NCBI GenBank assembly: GCA_021732025.1
Contig: JAKFVU010000077.1
Span: 1 to 64,000 of the forward strand
DNA length: 64,000 nucleotides
Direction of reading: 5' to 3'
Source of the DNA: Candidatus Obscuribacterales bacterium
GTDB lineage: Bacteria; Cyanobacteriota; Vampirovibrionia; Obscuribacterales; Obscuribacteraceae
The notes beneath the pieces were generated by a model. It was not told the DNA's origin, ran no database searches, and saw nothing but the letters and a program-made list of their open reading frames with translations. Each line of letters opens with the position of its first letter. The first letter of the stretch is position 1. The position numbers and the translations under genes were made by a program. Shown here one piece after another: positions 26,745 to 36,462 of the stretch.

Positions 26745-28300
26745 CCAATAACTCTAAGGCAAAGCGAGTGATGGCAGAGGTTGGTTCGTTTGTTACTTAT
26801 GCTCGTGGCACCGAGATCTCGTCGTTTGCAGGCGGTGCTAATGCTGAAATTTGCTTACGCTTAGCAGCCTTGCGTATCTACCGAAAGTTAGACCAGCGGT
26901 CAGTATTTTTCGGTACTTTTCTCAAGACTAATTTGGCATTTTTGGCGATTCTGGTATTTTACTGCACCTATCATATCTGTTCGTCACCAGATCGTATGCA
27001 TGCGTCTTGGTTAGGTCCAATAATATTGGGTGCTTGCTTACCGGCAGTAATTGCAATAACCGCTCTGCTTGTAGCTGTTACGCTTGGTCTGTGGGTTTTA
27101 GAAAAGCCTAAGCGCCTCAAAATTCTGCCATCAATGATGGTGCTGCGCATGGAGCTAACTGATGAGCTATTCGCTGAGATTGTTATTCCTTGGTCATCCA
27201 TCGACAAGGTCGAGTTAAAGCATCTCAATCGTTTTACGCCCGACAAAGAATTGCATCTAGTGATTAAAACAGCCCTAGGAGTCAGTTATACGATACGTTA
27301 TGACGATTTGTTGATCGATAATTCACAAGCTTCATTGCTGAATGCCGTGCAGACTTGGGCGCCCCATGCTTACTGCCAGCTTGCGCCACAGCCAGATTCT
27401 GAAAATAATGGCAGCCAAGATGGCGGCGACAGTCAGTTTACAGAGCTCTGGCTACATCAATTTTCTACTGCAAACATTCGCCAGCGCGATAGCCTACTCA
27501 CTCAAGGCACAAGTCTAAAGGGCAGTGCCTATACTGTCGTTGGGGTTCTGGGCGGCGGTGGTCAGGGCAATGCTTATCTCGCCTGTGTCAGTAGTGCCAG
27601 CGAGGGCGATGCCAAAGTTGGTTCTGATGTCGTTTTGAAAGAATATATTATGCCTGTTTATCAGGGCAGTTCAGTGCTAGAGCGACTGTCAGCTAAGCTC
27701 AAGCACGAGTCTGACATACTCACTCGATTAGATCATCCTGGTGTGGTCAAGCTGCTTGATTGTTTTGTGGAAGACTATCGCGGTTATCTAGTGTTGGAGT
27801 TTGTCGAGGGCCGCTCGCTGAAAGAGCTTGTGCAAAGCGAAGGAGCACAATCTGAGAATTTCGTTCGATCCGTAGGTGCAAAGCTATGCCAGGTTTTGAT
27901 TTACCTTCATGATTGCTATCCAGCGGTAATACACCGAGATCTCACTCCCGACAATATCATGCTCAATTTAGCTGGGGAGATCAAAGTGGTCGATTTTAAT
28001 GTGGCCAGACAGCTCGAGAATGCCACTGGCGCCACTGTCGTGGGTAAGCATGCTTATATTCCCCCAGAGCAGTTTCGCGGTAAACCCTGCTCCCAGAGCG
28101 ACATATACGCCCTTGGCGCCACCCTTTTCTATCTGCTTACTGCCTGTGAACCAGAGGCCCTAACTTCATCTCGCCCCAGTGAAATAGTCAAAGTCTCGCC
28201 CTCCCTCGACGCGGCGATAGTGCGCGCCACGGCTCTCAATCTAGATCAGCGCTATAGCTCAGCCCGTGAGCTTTTGGCCGATTTGACCGGGCCTCATTAG
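26741..28300 (+). CDS. membrane-anchored Ser/Thr protein kinase with N-terminal TM/PH-like region (paralogue of preceding gene)
   Basis: VLGGGGQGNAYLA; VVLKEYIMP; AVIHRDLTPDNIML; VVDFNVAR; YIPPEQFRG; ATGA overlap with upstream stop. Confidence 0.87.
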   Translation: MTNNSKAKRVMAEVGSFVTYARGTEISSFAGGANAEICLRLAALRIYRKLDQRSVFFGTFLKTNLAFLAILVFYCTYHICSSPDRMHASWLGPIILGACLPAVIAITALLVAVTLGLWVLEKPKRLKILPSMMVLRMELTDELFAEIVIPWSSIDKVELKHLNRFTPDKELHLVIKTALGVSYTIRYDDLLIDNSQASLLNAVQTWAPHAYCQLAPQPDSENNGSQDGGDSQFTELWLHQFSTANIRQRDSLLTQGTSLKGSAYTVVGVLGGGGQGNAYLACVSSASEGDAKVGSDVVLKEYIMPVYQGSSVLERLSAKLKHESDILTRLDHPGVVKLLDCFVEDYRGYLVLEFVEGRSLKELVQSEGAQSENFVRSVGAKLCQVLIYLHDCYPAVIHRDLTPDNIMLNLAGEIKVVDFNVARQLENATGATVVGKHAYIPPEQFRGKPCSQSDIYALGATLFYLLTACEPEALTSSRPSEIVKVSPSLDAAIVRATALNLDQRYSSARELLADLTGPH

Positions 28301-28405
28301 AGAGAAGTCACCTAGAAAGGTAAACATTGCACGCTTTCCCCTACTATATGAGCCTTCTAGGGCTGAAAATAGAGCCTGAGAAATCCGCACTGGACGGAGC
28401 GATGT

Positions 28406-29299
28406 ATGAAAAGTATTAACTGGCATCCCCGTAAACTAATACTCGACAAGATCCTCGCTGCAGCTTGCGGCGTAAGTTTTGTCCTAGCTGGCTGTAGCTC
28501 TGCGCCTCCTACTGCTCCGCGAGACACTTCGTCTATCGTCGTTCAGGGTTCTGATACGATGGAAGGTTTGATGCAGATGTGGGCTAACGATTACATGGCT
28601 ACCAAGCCAGGTCTTCAGATTGCCGTGAAGCAAGGCGATACCGGCAGTGGTATCGATGATTTGCTCTCTGGCAAAATTGATCTAGCTGCCGCCTCCCGCG
28701 AAATTTCTGAAACTGAAAATAAGACTGCACATAGCAAAGGTGTACACCTCAAGCGCCTAATGGTGGCTCGTGATGCCATTGCCATTGTGGTTAATCCGCA
28801 AAACAAGTTAGACGAGATTGACCTGGGTGACTTGGCCAAGATTTATCTCGGTGAAACTTCAACCTGGAAGCAAATTCGCAAAGATTTAGCAGCAGAGCCA
28901 ATTAGAGCTTTTGGCAGAGAGTCTACCAGCGGTACTTCTGATTATTTTCAAGAACATGTGCTTTCTGGTAAAGCTGTAGCGCCCATTGTCAAAGTTATGC
29001 CTTCTTCTGAGGCGCTCATCGGTGCTGTTATGGGCAATCGTTTAGCCATTGGCTTTGTTGGCATGGCCCAAGCCACGAGCACAGACAAAGTCAAAGTTTT
29101 AAAACTAAAGTTGACCGAGAAATCGCCCGATTCAAACCAAGGTGGTGCTCTGTCTGGTAGCGATTATCCACTTTCACGCCCACTTTACGTCTATTACAAT
29201 CAGGCCAACGAAGAGAGAGTTGGTAAGTTTGTGGGCTTCTGCCTCAGCGATGACGGGCAAAAGAGTGTTAAGGCATTAGGCTTTATGCCCGCTCACTAA
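28406..29299 (+). CDS. PstS-like phosphate/substrate-binding lipoprotein
   Basis: Lipobox VLAGC; IVVQGSDTMEGLMQMWANDYMATKPGLQIAVKQGDTGSGIDDLLSGKIDLAAASREIS; GRESTSGTSDYFQEHVL. Confidence 0.87.
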   Translation: MKSINWHPRKLILDKILAAACGVSFVLAGCSSAPPTAPRDTSSIVVQGSDTMEGLMQMWANDYMATKPGLQIAVKQGDTGSGIDDLLSGKIDLAAASREISETENKTAHSKGVHLKRLMVARDAIAIVVNPQNKLDEIDLGDLAKIYLGETSTWKQIRKDLAAEPIRAFGRESTSGTSDYFQEHVLSGKAVAPIVKVMPSSEALIGAVMGNRLAIGFVGMAQATSTDKVKVLKLKLTEKSPDSNQGGALSGSDYPLSRPLYVYYNQANEERVGKFVGFCLSDDGQKSVKALGFMPAH

Positions 29300-29316
29300 A
29301 TACTTGAGGTGTCCTA

Positions 29317-32300
29317 TTGGATTTTTTGCAGGCTCTGAAGGAAAAAGTTTTGATCTTCGATGGTGCCATGGGTACATCGGTTCATACTTATGACCTGACG
29401 CTTGATGATTACGATAACTGCGAAAATTGTCCAGAAATCTTGGTTGTTAGTCGTCCAGACGTTATCTCTGAGATCCACGAATCGTTTTTCAAAGTCGGCT
29501 GTGATGTTGTTGAGACCTGCACCTTTGGTGGTTCAACTATCGTGTTAGCTGAGTTTGGCTTGGCCGAACGCACCTATGAACTTAATAAGAAAGCGGCCAG
29601 CCTCGCCAAAGAAGTGGCACGGGCTTACAGTCAAGATAAGCCGCGATTCGTCTCCGGTTCTATTGGTCCCACCACTAAAATTCCATCATTAGGACACATT
29701 ACCTTTGAGCAAATGCGTGCTTCTTATTTTGAGCAGGTGCGTGGCTTAGTTGACGGTGGAGTTGATGTCTTGCAGTTTGAGACTGGCCAAGACTTGTTGC
29801 AAGCTAAAGCTGCCATCATTGCCATTGAAGACTATTTGCGACAGCTTGGCCGACGCGTGCCCATCATCACGCAAGTAACTTTAGAAGCACCGCCTCTGGG
29901 TACCATGTTGGTTGGTACTGATATTTCTGCAGCCCTAACAACTCTACTCAGCTATCCTGTCGATGTCATTGGTATCAACTGTGCCACTGGTCCGCGCGAG
30001 ATGATTGATCCCGTGCAATACCTTTGTCAAAACGCACCGCGGGCAGTTTCTGTTTTGCCCAATGCCGGTTTGCCAGAGAATGTCGATGGTCAAACAGTCT
30101 ACAAGCTCACACCTGAGCAGCTGGCCGATTCGTTGTACAACTTTGTCCATGACCAGGGAGTCAACATAGTTGGTGGCTGCTGTGGTACTACTCCGGCTCA
30201 CCTTGAAGCGGTGGTGCAAAAGATAGGAACCGTCGCCCCCAAGAAGCGCGATGCAATGTTTGTTCCTTCAGCGGCTAGTATTTACACTTCAGTCGCCTTT
30301 GACCTCGATCAGCCGCCATTGATTGTTGGTGAGCGAACCAATACCAATGGCAGCAAGAAATTCAAAGATCTGCTGCAAGCAGATCAGATTGACGGCATGG
30401 TGGCCATGGCCCGAGAGCAAGAGCGCGAAGGGGCTCATATTCTTGATGTTTGTACCGCCTATGTTGGTCGGGATGAAATAGCTGACATGAGTCGCTTCAT
30501 CAAACGATTGAACACTGAGTTGCAAATTCCAATAATGATCGACAGCACTGAGTATGGCGTGCTCGAGGCATCATTGGCTTTGGTGGCTGGTAAGCCCATC
30601 GTCAATTCTATTAATTTAGAAGACGGTGAGGCGAAAATGCTAGAAAAAGTAGCATTGATCAAACGCTATGGTGCAGCTGCTGTTGCTCTGACTATTGATG
30701 AAGCGGGCATGGCTAAGACTGCCGACAAGAAGCTCGAAATTGCTAAGCGAATTTATGACTTGGCTGTTGGCCAAGGCTTAGCGCCCTATGATTTGATATT
30801 TGATGCTCTCACATTTACGCTTTCTACCGGTAACGAAGACGACCGCAAACTGGGCTTAGAGACTCTTGAGGGTATCAAGCTTATCAAAGAGAATTTGCCA
30901 GGCGTCAAGACTATTTTGGGCGTGAGCAATATCAGTTTTGGTATGGATCCGCGCATCAGGCGTATTCTCAATTCGGTCTTCTTACACCATGCGGTGCAGT
31001 ACGGCCTTGATATGGCCATTGTAAATGCTCAGAAGATCTTGCCCCTTTATAAAATTGATGAAACCGAGCGTGAGTATCATAACAAGCTCATTTTCGATCA
31101 ACGCACACCAGACTATGACCCACTTTTTGTCTTGCTCGACTTTTATAAAGACAAAGGTAAAGATGGTGCCACTGCCAAAGCTGAACGCAAGAGCGACGCA
31201 CCGATAGAAGAGATTCTAAAGCAGCGCATTATTGACGGTGATCGAGTTGATTTAGAAGTTGATTTGGCCAAGGCCATGGAGAGCTATAAGCCTCTTGAGA
31301 TAATCAATACAATTTTGCTAGATGGCATGAAGGTTGTCGGTGACTTATTTGGTTCGGGCAAGATGCAGCTGCCGTTTGTGCTGCAGTCTGCAGAGACCAT
31401 GAAAGCAGCTGTTTCGTACCTTGAGCCTTTTATGGATAAAGTTGAAGGCTCTACCCGCGGTACCATGGTGTTGGCTACAGTTAAGGGTGATGTGCATGAC
31501 ATCGGAAAAAACCTTGTAGACATCATTCTCACAAATAACGGCTACCGAGTAATTAACCTTGGTATCAAGCAGCCCATCGAAAATATTATTTCAGCTGCTG
31601 AACAGAACCAGGCCGATTGTATTGGCATGAGTGGGCTGCTTGTAAAATCAACAGTGATCATGAAAGAGAATCTCGCCATTCTCAACCAGCGCGGCATCAA
31701 TATACCGGTAATTTTAGGCGGAGCCGCACTAACTAGACGCTATGTTGAAGAAGACTGTCGCAAAGTTTATAAAGGAACTCTCTATTATGGCCAGGATGCT
31801 TTCGATGATTTGAAAATCATGGAAGTTATAGCCACTGGTGATCAATCACTGTTGCCGCAGCCTCCTGCTGTTGAATGTGAAGACCTTGATGATGATGACA
31901 TCGAAGAAATTCGCTTTGGCAAAGAACCTGAAGTAGTAGAAACTGAAATAGCAGAGCGTTCTAGTATCGTTCCGGAGACACCGGCCCATCCACCTTTTTG
32001 GGGCTCCAAGGCCGTCAGCGATTTTGACATGAGCGAAGTCTTTTCGTACTTAAACGAGAATGCTTTGATTCGAGGACAGTTCCGTGTTCGTCAAGGTGAC
32101 ACTACCAACGAACAGTATCAAGCTATGGTAGCTGAGAAAATTACGCCAATGCTGACTGCTTTAAAGCAGCGCTGCATTGATCAAAAATTACTTGAGCCCA
32201 AAGCCGTCTATGGCTATTTCCCTTGTCGAGCTGCTGGCAATCAATTGATTGTCTACAAACCACCGGGTATCAATGCTGATAGCGATTTTGTTGAAGGTGT

Positions 32301-32847
32301 TGATCTTAGTCAATTGAACAGTCTGGAAGAGTGGTTGCGCTTTGACTTCCCGCGACAGCAGTTTGGTCGCCATTTTTGTATTTCTGATTTCTTCTCAGAT
32401 AGTGTTATTGGCTATGATGTCCTACCCGCCCAAATTGTCACTATGGGCGAGCGGGCTACTGAGTATGCTCAAACACTATTTGCTGCCAATCAATATTCTG
32501 ACTATTTATATTTTCACGGTCTAGCCGTCGAATCGGCAGAAGCCTTAGCTGAACTAGTACACAAACGAGTACGCGCTGAGTTGGGCTTTGCTCATTTAGA
32601 TGCAAGCGATCCGAAAAAATTCTTCCAACAAGGTTACCGCGGCACTCGTTATAGCTTTGGTTATCCAGCCTGTCCCAACCTAGAGGATCAGGCACAGCTC
32701 TTTACCCTACTCAAACCTGAGCGCATTGATGTCAGCCTCTCTGAAGAGTATCAATTAGTGCCAGAGCAGAGTACTTCCGCTGTAGTTGTCGTGCATCCTG
32801 AAGCTAAGTATTTCAATATTGAGCGCAAGAAAGTGGCTAGCACTTAA
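29317..32847 (+). CDS. metH: cobalamin-dependent methionine synthase (full length incl. activation domain)
   Basis: Hcy domain with GGCCGTTPAHL; pterin domain (GERTNTNGSKKFKDLL); B12 domain VKGDVHDIGKNLVDIILTNNGY; C-terminal activation domain; TTG start. Confidence 0.96.
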   Translation: MDFLQALKEKVLIFDGAMGTSVHTYDLTLDDYDNCENCPEILVVSRPDVISEIHESFFKVGCDVVETCTFGGSTIVLAEFGLAERTYELNKKAASLAKEVARAYSQDKPRFVSGSIGPTTKIPSLGHITFEQMRASYFEQVRGLVDGGVDVLQFETGQDLLQAKAAIIAIEDYLRQLGRRVPIITQVTLEAPPLGTMLVGTDISAALTTLLSYPVDVIGINCATGPREMIDPVQYLCQNAPRAVSVLPNAGLPENVDGQTVYKLTPEQLADSLYNFVHDQGVNIVGGCCGTTPAHLEAVVQKIGTVAPKKRDAMFVPSAASIYTSVAFDLDQPPLIVGERTNTNGSKKFKDLLQADQIDGMVAMAREQEREGAHILDVCTAYVGRDEIADMSRFIKRLNTELQIPIMIDSTEYGVLEASLALVAGKPIVNSINLEDGEAKMLEKVALIKRYGAAAVALTIDEAGMAKTADKKLEIAKRIYDLAVGQGLAPYDLIFDALTFTLSTGNEDDRKLGLETLEGIKLIKENLPGVKTILGVSNISFGMDPRIRRILNSVFLHHAVQYGLDMAIVNAQKILPLYKIDETEREYHNKLIFDQRTPDYDPLFVLLDFYKDKGKDGATAKAERKSDAPIEEILKQRIIDGDRVDLEVDLAKAMESYKPLEIINTILLDGMKVVGDLFGSGKMQLPFVLQSAETMKAAVSYLEPFMDKVEGSTRGTMVLATVKGDVHDIGKNLVDIILTNNGYRVINLGIKQPIENIISAAEQNQADCIGMSGLLVKSTVIMKENLAILNQRGINIPVILGGAALTRRYVEEDCRKVYKGTLYYGQDAFDDLKIMEVIATGDQSLLPQPPAVECEDLDDDDIEEIRFGKEPEVVETEIAERSSIVPETPAHPPFWGSKAVSDFDMSEVFSYLNENALIRGQFRVRQGDTTNEQYQAMVAEKITPMLTALKQRCIDQKLLEPKAVYGYFPCRAAGNQLIVYKPPGINADSDFVEGVDLSQLNSLEEWLRFDFPRQQFGRHFCISDFFSDSVIGYDVLPAQIVTMGERATEYAQTLFAANQYSDYLYFHGLAVESAEALAELVHKRVRAELGFAHLDASDPKKFFQQGYRGTRYSFGYPACPNLEDQAQLFTLLKPERIDVSLSEEYQLVPEQSTSAVVVVHPEAKYFNIERKKVAST

Positions 32848-32958
32848 AGTCTAGTTTTGTGATGTTCACGTCTTTGCCACTATTTTGCCACACATCTAGG
32901 CATATCATGACCCCATGCTAATCGAACGAATTTGCCCCAGATTCGATATGGAGTCACC

Positions 32959-33516
32959 GTGATCTATTCTAATTTGCCTAGTTCAGCTGTGCTTACACTA
33001 CTAGGACTCACAGCTCTTACCTGTACCGCCGCAGCACCCATCGCTCAAGCTGAGACTGCCACAGCGATCGCTTATGTCTTGCCCGGAGCCAGTGCCGCTA
33101 GTCAGCTAGAGCGCCTGCGCCAGCAAGCGCAACAGGCCTATCAAAGCAGCCAGTTTGATCAGTCGCTACCGATCTATCAACGACTCTCTAGTTCTGGAAA
33201 CGCCAATGCTAACGATTTATATTGGTTGGGCGAGAGCTATTTTCAAATAGGGCAATTTGCTAGCGCTGCTCAAGCATTTGAAGATTCAATAAAACTAGAT
33301 GCGAGCAACGATCTATTGAAAGTTCGTCTGGCCGAATCATATTTATCTGCGCGTCAGCTGCAACAAGCCAAGGCTGCCTGTGAAAAAGGCATGAATACAG
33401 CCAGTGACCCACGTGTTCGTCAGCAGCTTTCGGTTTTACTCAAGGTCTGCCTCAAGCCTATGCCTGAAGTGCAAAAAGGTAAATTCGCTTCAGCTCAAGG
33501 TCATACGGAACGCTAA
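32959..33516 (+). CDS. secreted TPR protein
   Basis: Signal peptide MIYSNLPSSAVLTLLGLTALTCTAAAPIAQA; TPR repeats (YLGESYFQIGQFASAAQAFEDSIKLDASN-type). GTG 32959 preceded by GGAG. Confidence 0.65.
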   Translation: MIYSNLPSSAVLTLLGLTALTCTAAAPIAQAETATAIAYVLPGASAASQLERLRQQAQQAYQSSQFDQSLPIYQRLSSSGNANANDLYWLGESYFQIGQFASAAQAFEDSIKLDASNDLLKVRLAESYLSARQLQQAKAACEKGMNTASDPRVRQQLSVLLKVCLKPMPEVQKGKFASAQGHTER

Positions 33517-33517
33517 T

Positions 33518-34060
33518 ATGGAAGCCAGAATTAAGTCTAAGAAAAGTTTTTTGAGACGGCCTAGAGCAGCAATGCTGGCCGAATTGCCCATGATTTTATG
33601 GGTCCTACTTATGGTGGTTGCTTTTCCGATTATAGACCTAACTACAGTCTTCTTCCGTATTACCTTTTTGTATGCCGGTATTCACTTCGCAAGTATCTCG
33701 GCTGCCAGAGCCAATACTTTTGCAGTTCCTATAGATGGAAAGCCCTCAGCAAAGTCTGAAGTAACTAGCAAAATCAATCAAATACAAAAATGCTTTACTG
33801 GTCTGGCTGTGACAAACATTGATACTGCCATTTTGATCACAAAGAATGACACTCTTGCACAAAGCTCTCAGTCAGCACCGCTGGCGGTTGCAGCCGATCA
33901 GAGTGTGAACAGCTATCAAATTGAGGTATCAGCAGATTGCTCTGCCCAGCCGCTGATACCGATACCGATTCCAGTCAGAATTGAGGGCCTTAATGCCCCG
34001 ATTACAGTGCATCTTTCGGCAAAGCAGTATTGCGAAAATCCCCAGGGTCTAACCATTTAA
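33518..34060 (+). CDS. TadE-like pseudopilin-type protein
   Basis: N-terminal RRPRAAMLAELPMILWVLLMVVAFPIIDLTTVFF, start ATG 33518 immediately after upstream stop (track start 33404 is too early). Confidence 0.6.
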   Translation: MEARIKSKKSFLRRPRAAMLAELPMILWVLLMVVAFPIIDLTTVFFRITFLYAGIHFASISAARANTFAVPIDGKPSAKSEVTSKINQIQKCFTGLAVTNIDTAILITKNDTLAQSSQSAPLAVAADQSVNSYQIEVSADCSAQPLIPIPIPVRIEGLNAPITVHLSAKQYCENPQGLTI

Positions 34061-34069
34061 GAGTTTCTT

Positions 34070-35860
34070 ATGAATAAAGTCTCGTCCAAGCAAAGAAATT
34101 CGTGGCGCCGCAGTGAGCGTGGCCAGAGTCTTTTGCTCTTAATGACCCTAATTTTCTTAGTGATTGTGCCTCTTTTGGCGACGATTACTTTTGAAGCATC
34201 CCGTCTTTATCTGGCCAAGCAAGAGCTTCAGAACGCAAGCGATGCCGCAGTTTTAGCTGGTACAGCTACGCTGGCTAGCTCAGACAATGTTGATCCGCTC
34301 CAAGCTCATAACGATGCCATTGCTGCTGCTATAAAGATCTTCAAAGCCAATACTGTACTTGGTCAAGCTCTTAGCAATACTAACCTAGCCTCCTCCACAA
34401 GCAATTTGAGCTGCGATCTGGGTGAAGCGCGAGTGTTCTTTGAATTTATAAACCCTATTACCGCTGCAGTGGAACCACTGACTAGCCCCAATGGTAAGGT
34501 TGTGCGCATTAGTAGTAGCACCACTAGCCGCTTAGCCTTTGGTGACTTTGTCGGTATCAAAACCCTTTCGGTCAACGCCGTATCAACTGGTGCTGTGCCT
34601 AAACTCGATATGGTCATTTGCTTCGATGTATCTGGTTCTATGGATGATCAAACACCAGTCACTTTCGTTAAGAGAAAGTGGGATGCCACTTTGGGTGGTG
34701 GCAAGAATGTCTATAGTCTTGTCACCGGCGCCAATGGTCTAATGCGCGGTAAGATTTTCGACATTCTTAAGCCTGCCGTTACCGGAAGTAGTTTAAACGC
34801 CTGTTATCCTCAGATTCTTACTGAGGCATATTGGGAGGCTAAGGCTTACTCGTCAGAGTATCTCGCGCAATATTATGGGGTGCCTGGTTTGCGTTCAGGA
34901 GGGATTTATCCCGAGGCAGGCAAGCCACCAGGAAATTGCCCGCCCGGTACTGCACCAACTTTTGATGGCATGACTGTCTTTACTGATGTAGTGGTCAATA
35001 TTGATGGCCAGCCCAGCTTTGGTGGTACTAGTTACGGTGGCTTTTCTTTTCCTGATATAGCAACTTTAACCGAAGCCGCTCGAGGCAATCTAGAGTCAGA
35101 TAGCGTCTATCGAAGCAGCAGGGCAAACACTGCAGTATTTGTTGCACCGCGTGCTGGCTACCAGAAAGCCTATTTTGAAGCTGCCGCAAAACAGGTCAAG
35201 CCTATGAAAGATGCTCAAACAGCCCTTAACACCATGACTCAGATTTTGAATACTGACGCTGATGTACATTTCGGCTTTGTTGCCTTTGATTCTTCTGTTG
35301 GCACCGATGCCACCAGTACAGAAACTTGGTACGACATCGATGATTATGCACCCTATGGTGCCAAAAAAGGCTATCCCATTCCTCATGTGCACATCGATGC
35401 TACTGCTGGCAAGACTGCGTACACTGAGGTCAATAACGCCATTGATAGTTGTGTGCCCATGGGTGCTACCAATATAGGCGGGGCAGTTCATGCTGCTGTA
35501 GAAGATCTTAAGGGCCACTCGCGTTTAGGTAGTACTAAAGCAATTGTTCTATTCACCGATGGCGAGCCCACTGTGCCCAGTGGTCCCCTCAGTAATGACC
35601 CTAAAGCCAATGCTCGCATGGCTGCAGTTGAAGCACGAGATGCCGGTGTAGCACTTTATACAGTTGGTTTGGCGCAAAACCCTGCGATTATTCCTGATCA
35701 AACAGAGATTTTGAACGATAAAGTGAGCGATCCAACCACGGGCGGAATGGCTGGTATTGCCGGTCATGGTGGCACATTTAGTCTGGTTACTGACAGTTCA
35801 CAATTGAGGCAGACCTTCGCTAAGATTGCTCGCCGTTTGGTCAAACTGGTTTCTAATTGA
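34070..35860 (+). CDS. TadG-like protein with von Willebrand factor A domain
   Basis: RRSERGQSLLLLMTLIFLVIVPLLATITFEASRLYLAKQELQNASDAAVLAGTATLA (TadG); MIDAS DVSGSMDD; ATNIGGAV; FTDGEPTVP. Confidence 0.8.
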   Translation: MNKVSSKQRNSWRRSERGQSLLLLMTLIFLVIVPLLATITFEASRLYLAKQELQNASDAAVLAGTATLASSDNVDPLQAHNDAIAAAIKIFKANTVLGQALSNTNLASSTSNLSCDLGEARVFFEFINPITAAVEPLTSPNGKVVRISSSTTSRLAFGDFVGIKTLSVNAVSTGAVPKLDMVICFDVSGSMDDQTPVTFVKRKWDATLGGGKNVYSLVTGANGLMRGKIFDILKPAVTGSSLNACYPQILTEAYWEAKAYSSEYLAQYYGVPGLRSGGIYPEAGKPPGNCPPGTAPTFDGMTVFTDVVVNIDGQPSFGGTSYGGFSFPDIATLTEAARGNLESDSVYRSSRANTAVFVAPRAGYQKAYFEAAAKQVKPMKDAQTALNTMTQILNTDADVHFGFVAFDSSVGTDATSTETWYDIDDYAPYGAKKGYPIPHVHIDATAGKTAYTEVNNAIDSCVPMGATNIGGAVHAAVEDLKGHSRLGSTKAIVLFTDGEPTVPSGPLSNDPKANARMAAVEARDAGVALYTVGLAQNPAIIPDQTEILNDKVSDPTTGGMAGIAGHGGTFSLVTDSSQLRQTFAKIARRLVKLVSN

Positions 35861-35869
35861 GGAATTAAA

Positions 35870-36325
35870 ATGGCGATTACTGTAAGAAAAAGAGCACGAG
35901 CATCCGGGTCTTTGGCCGTTGAATTTGTCTGCGGCAGTTTGCTCGCTACAGTTTTCGTTGCCCTTGCTTTGCACTTAGGGATTGCCATTTTTGGCGCTTA
36001 TGCCAATGACCGTGCTTGCCGTGATGCTTGTCGCAATGCCGCTCAAGGTCAAGATTTGACTGAGGCGACAAAGTTAGCCAAAGTAATTTTGAAGGGCTAT
36101 CAATCTTCTAGCTTTCTCTCAGCGCCGACAATTTCAGCCCCCATCGTCTATGAAGATTTTGCCGGCCGCAATTTGCCCCAAACATCCCCTTACGTTCAGG
36201 TAAGCACATCAACAGATGTTTTTATGCCCCTGGGCACGTTGGGATTTTTCAGTGCTGACACTCTCAAAGACAGCAAATTGTCTTTTGCTAAGACCTACAC
36301 CTTTCCAATCGTGCGCGTCAAGTAG
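35870..36325 (+). CDS. TadE-like pseudopilin-type protein
   Basis: ASGSLAVEFVCGSLLATVFVALALHLGIAIFGAYANDRACRDACRNAAQG. Confidence 0.6.
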   Translation: MAITVRKRARASGSLAVEFVCGSLLATVFVALALHLGIAIFGAYANDRACRDACRNAAQGQDLTEATKLAKVILKGYQSSSFLSAPTISAPIVYEDFAGRNLPQTSPYVQVSTSTDVFMPLGTLGFFSADTLKDSKLSFAKTYTFPIVRVK

Positions 36326-36462
36326 AACTCTCACCCTAGAATTTTGACTTTCACGTAATTGACACGTAGTACCACCTACACTGGTTCTATTGTTTGGTTC
36401 GCGCCCTATTTACTAACTTACTAACTCTTACTTTTACTAACTATTTTGGGGATAAATCTCCT

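Noticed and set aside
28406-29299. Complete Pst phosphate transport operon
   Set aside because: Only the binding protein is present; no pstC/A/B or phoU adjacent.
29300-29317. Possible cobalamin/SAM riboswitch upstream of metH
   Set aside because: Only 17 nt separate metH from the preceding pstS-like gene; no room for a riboswitch.
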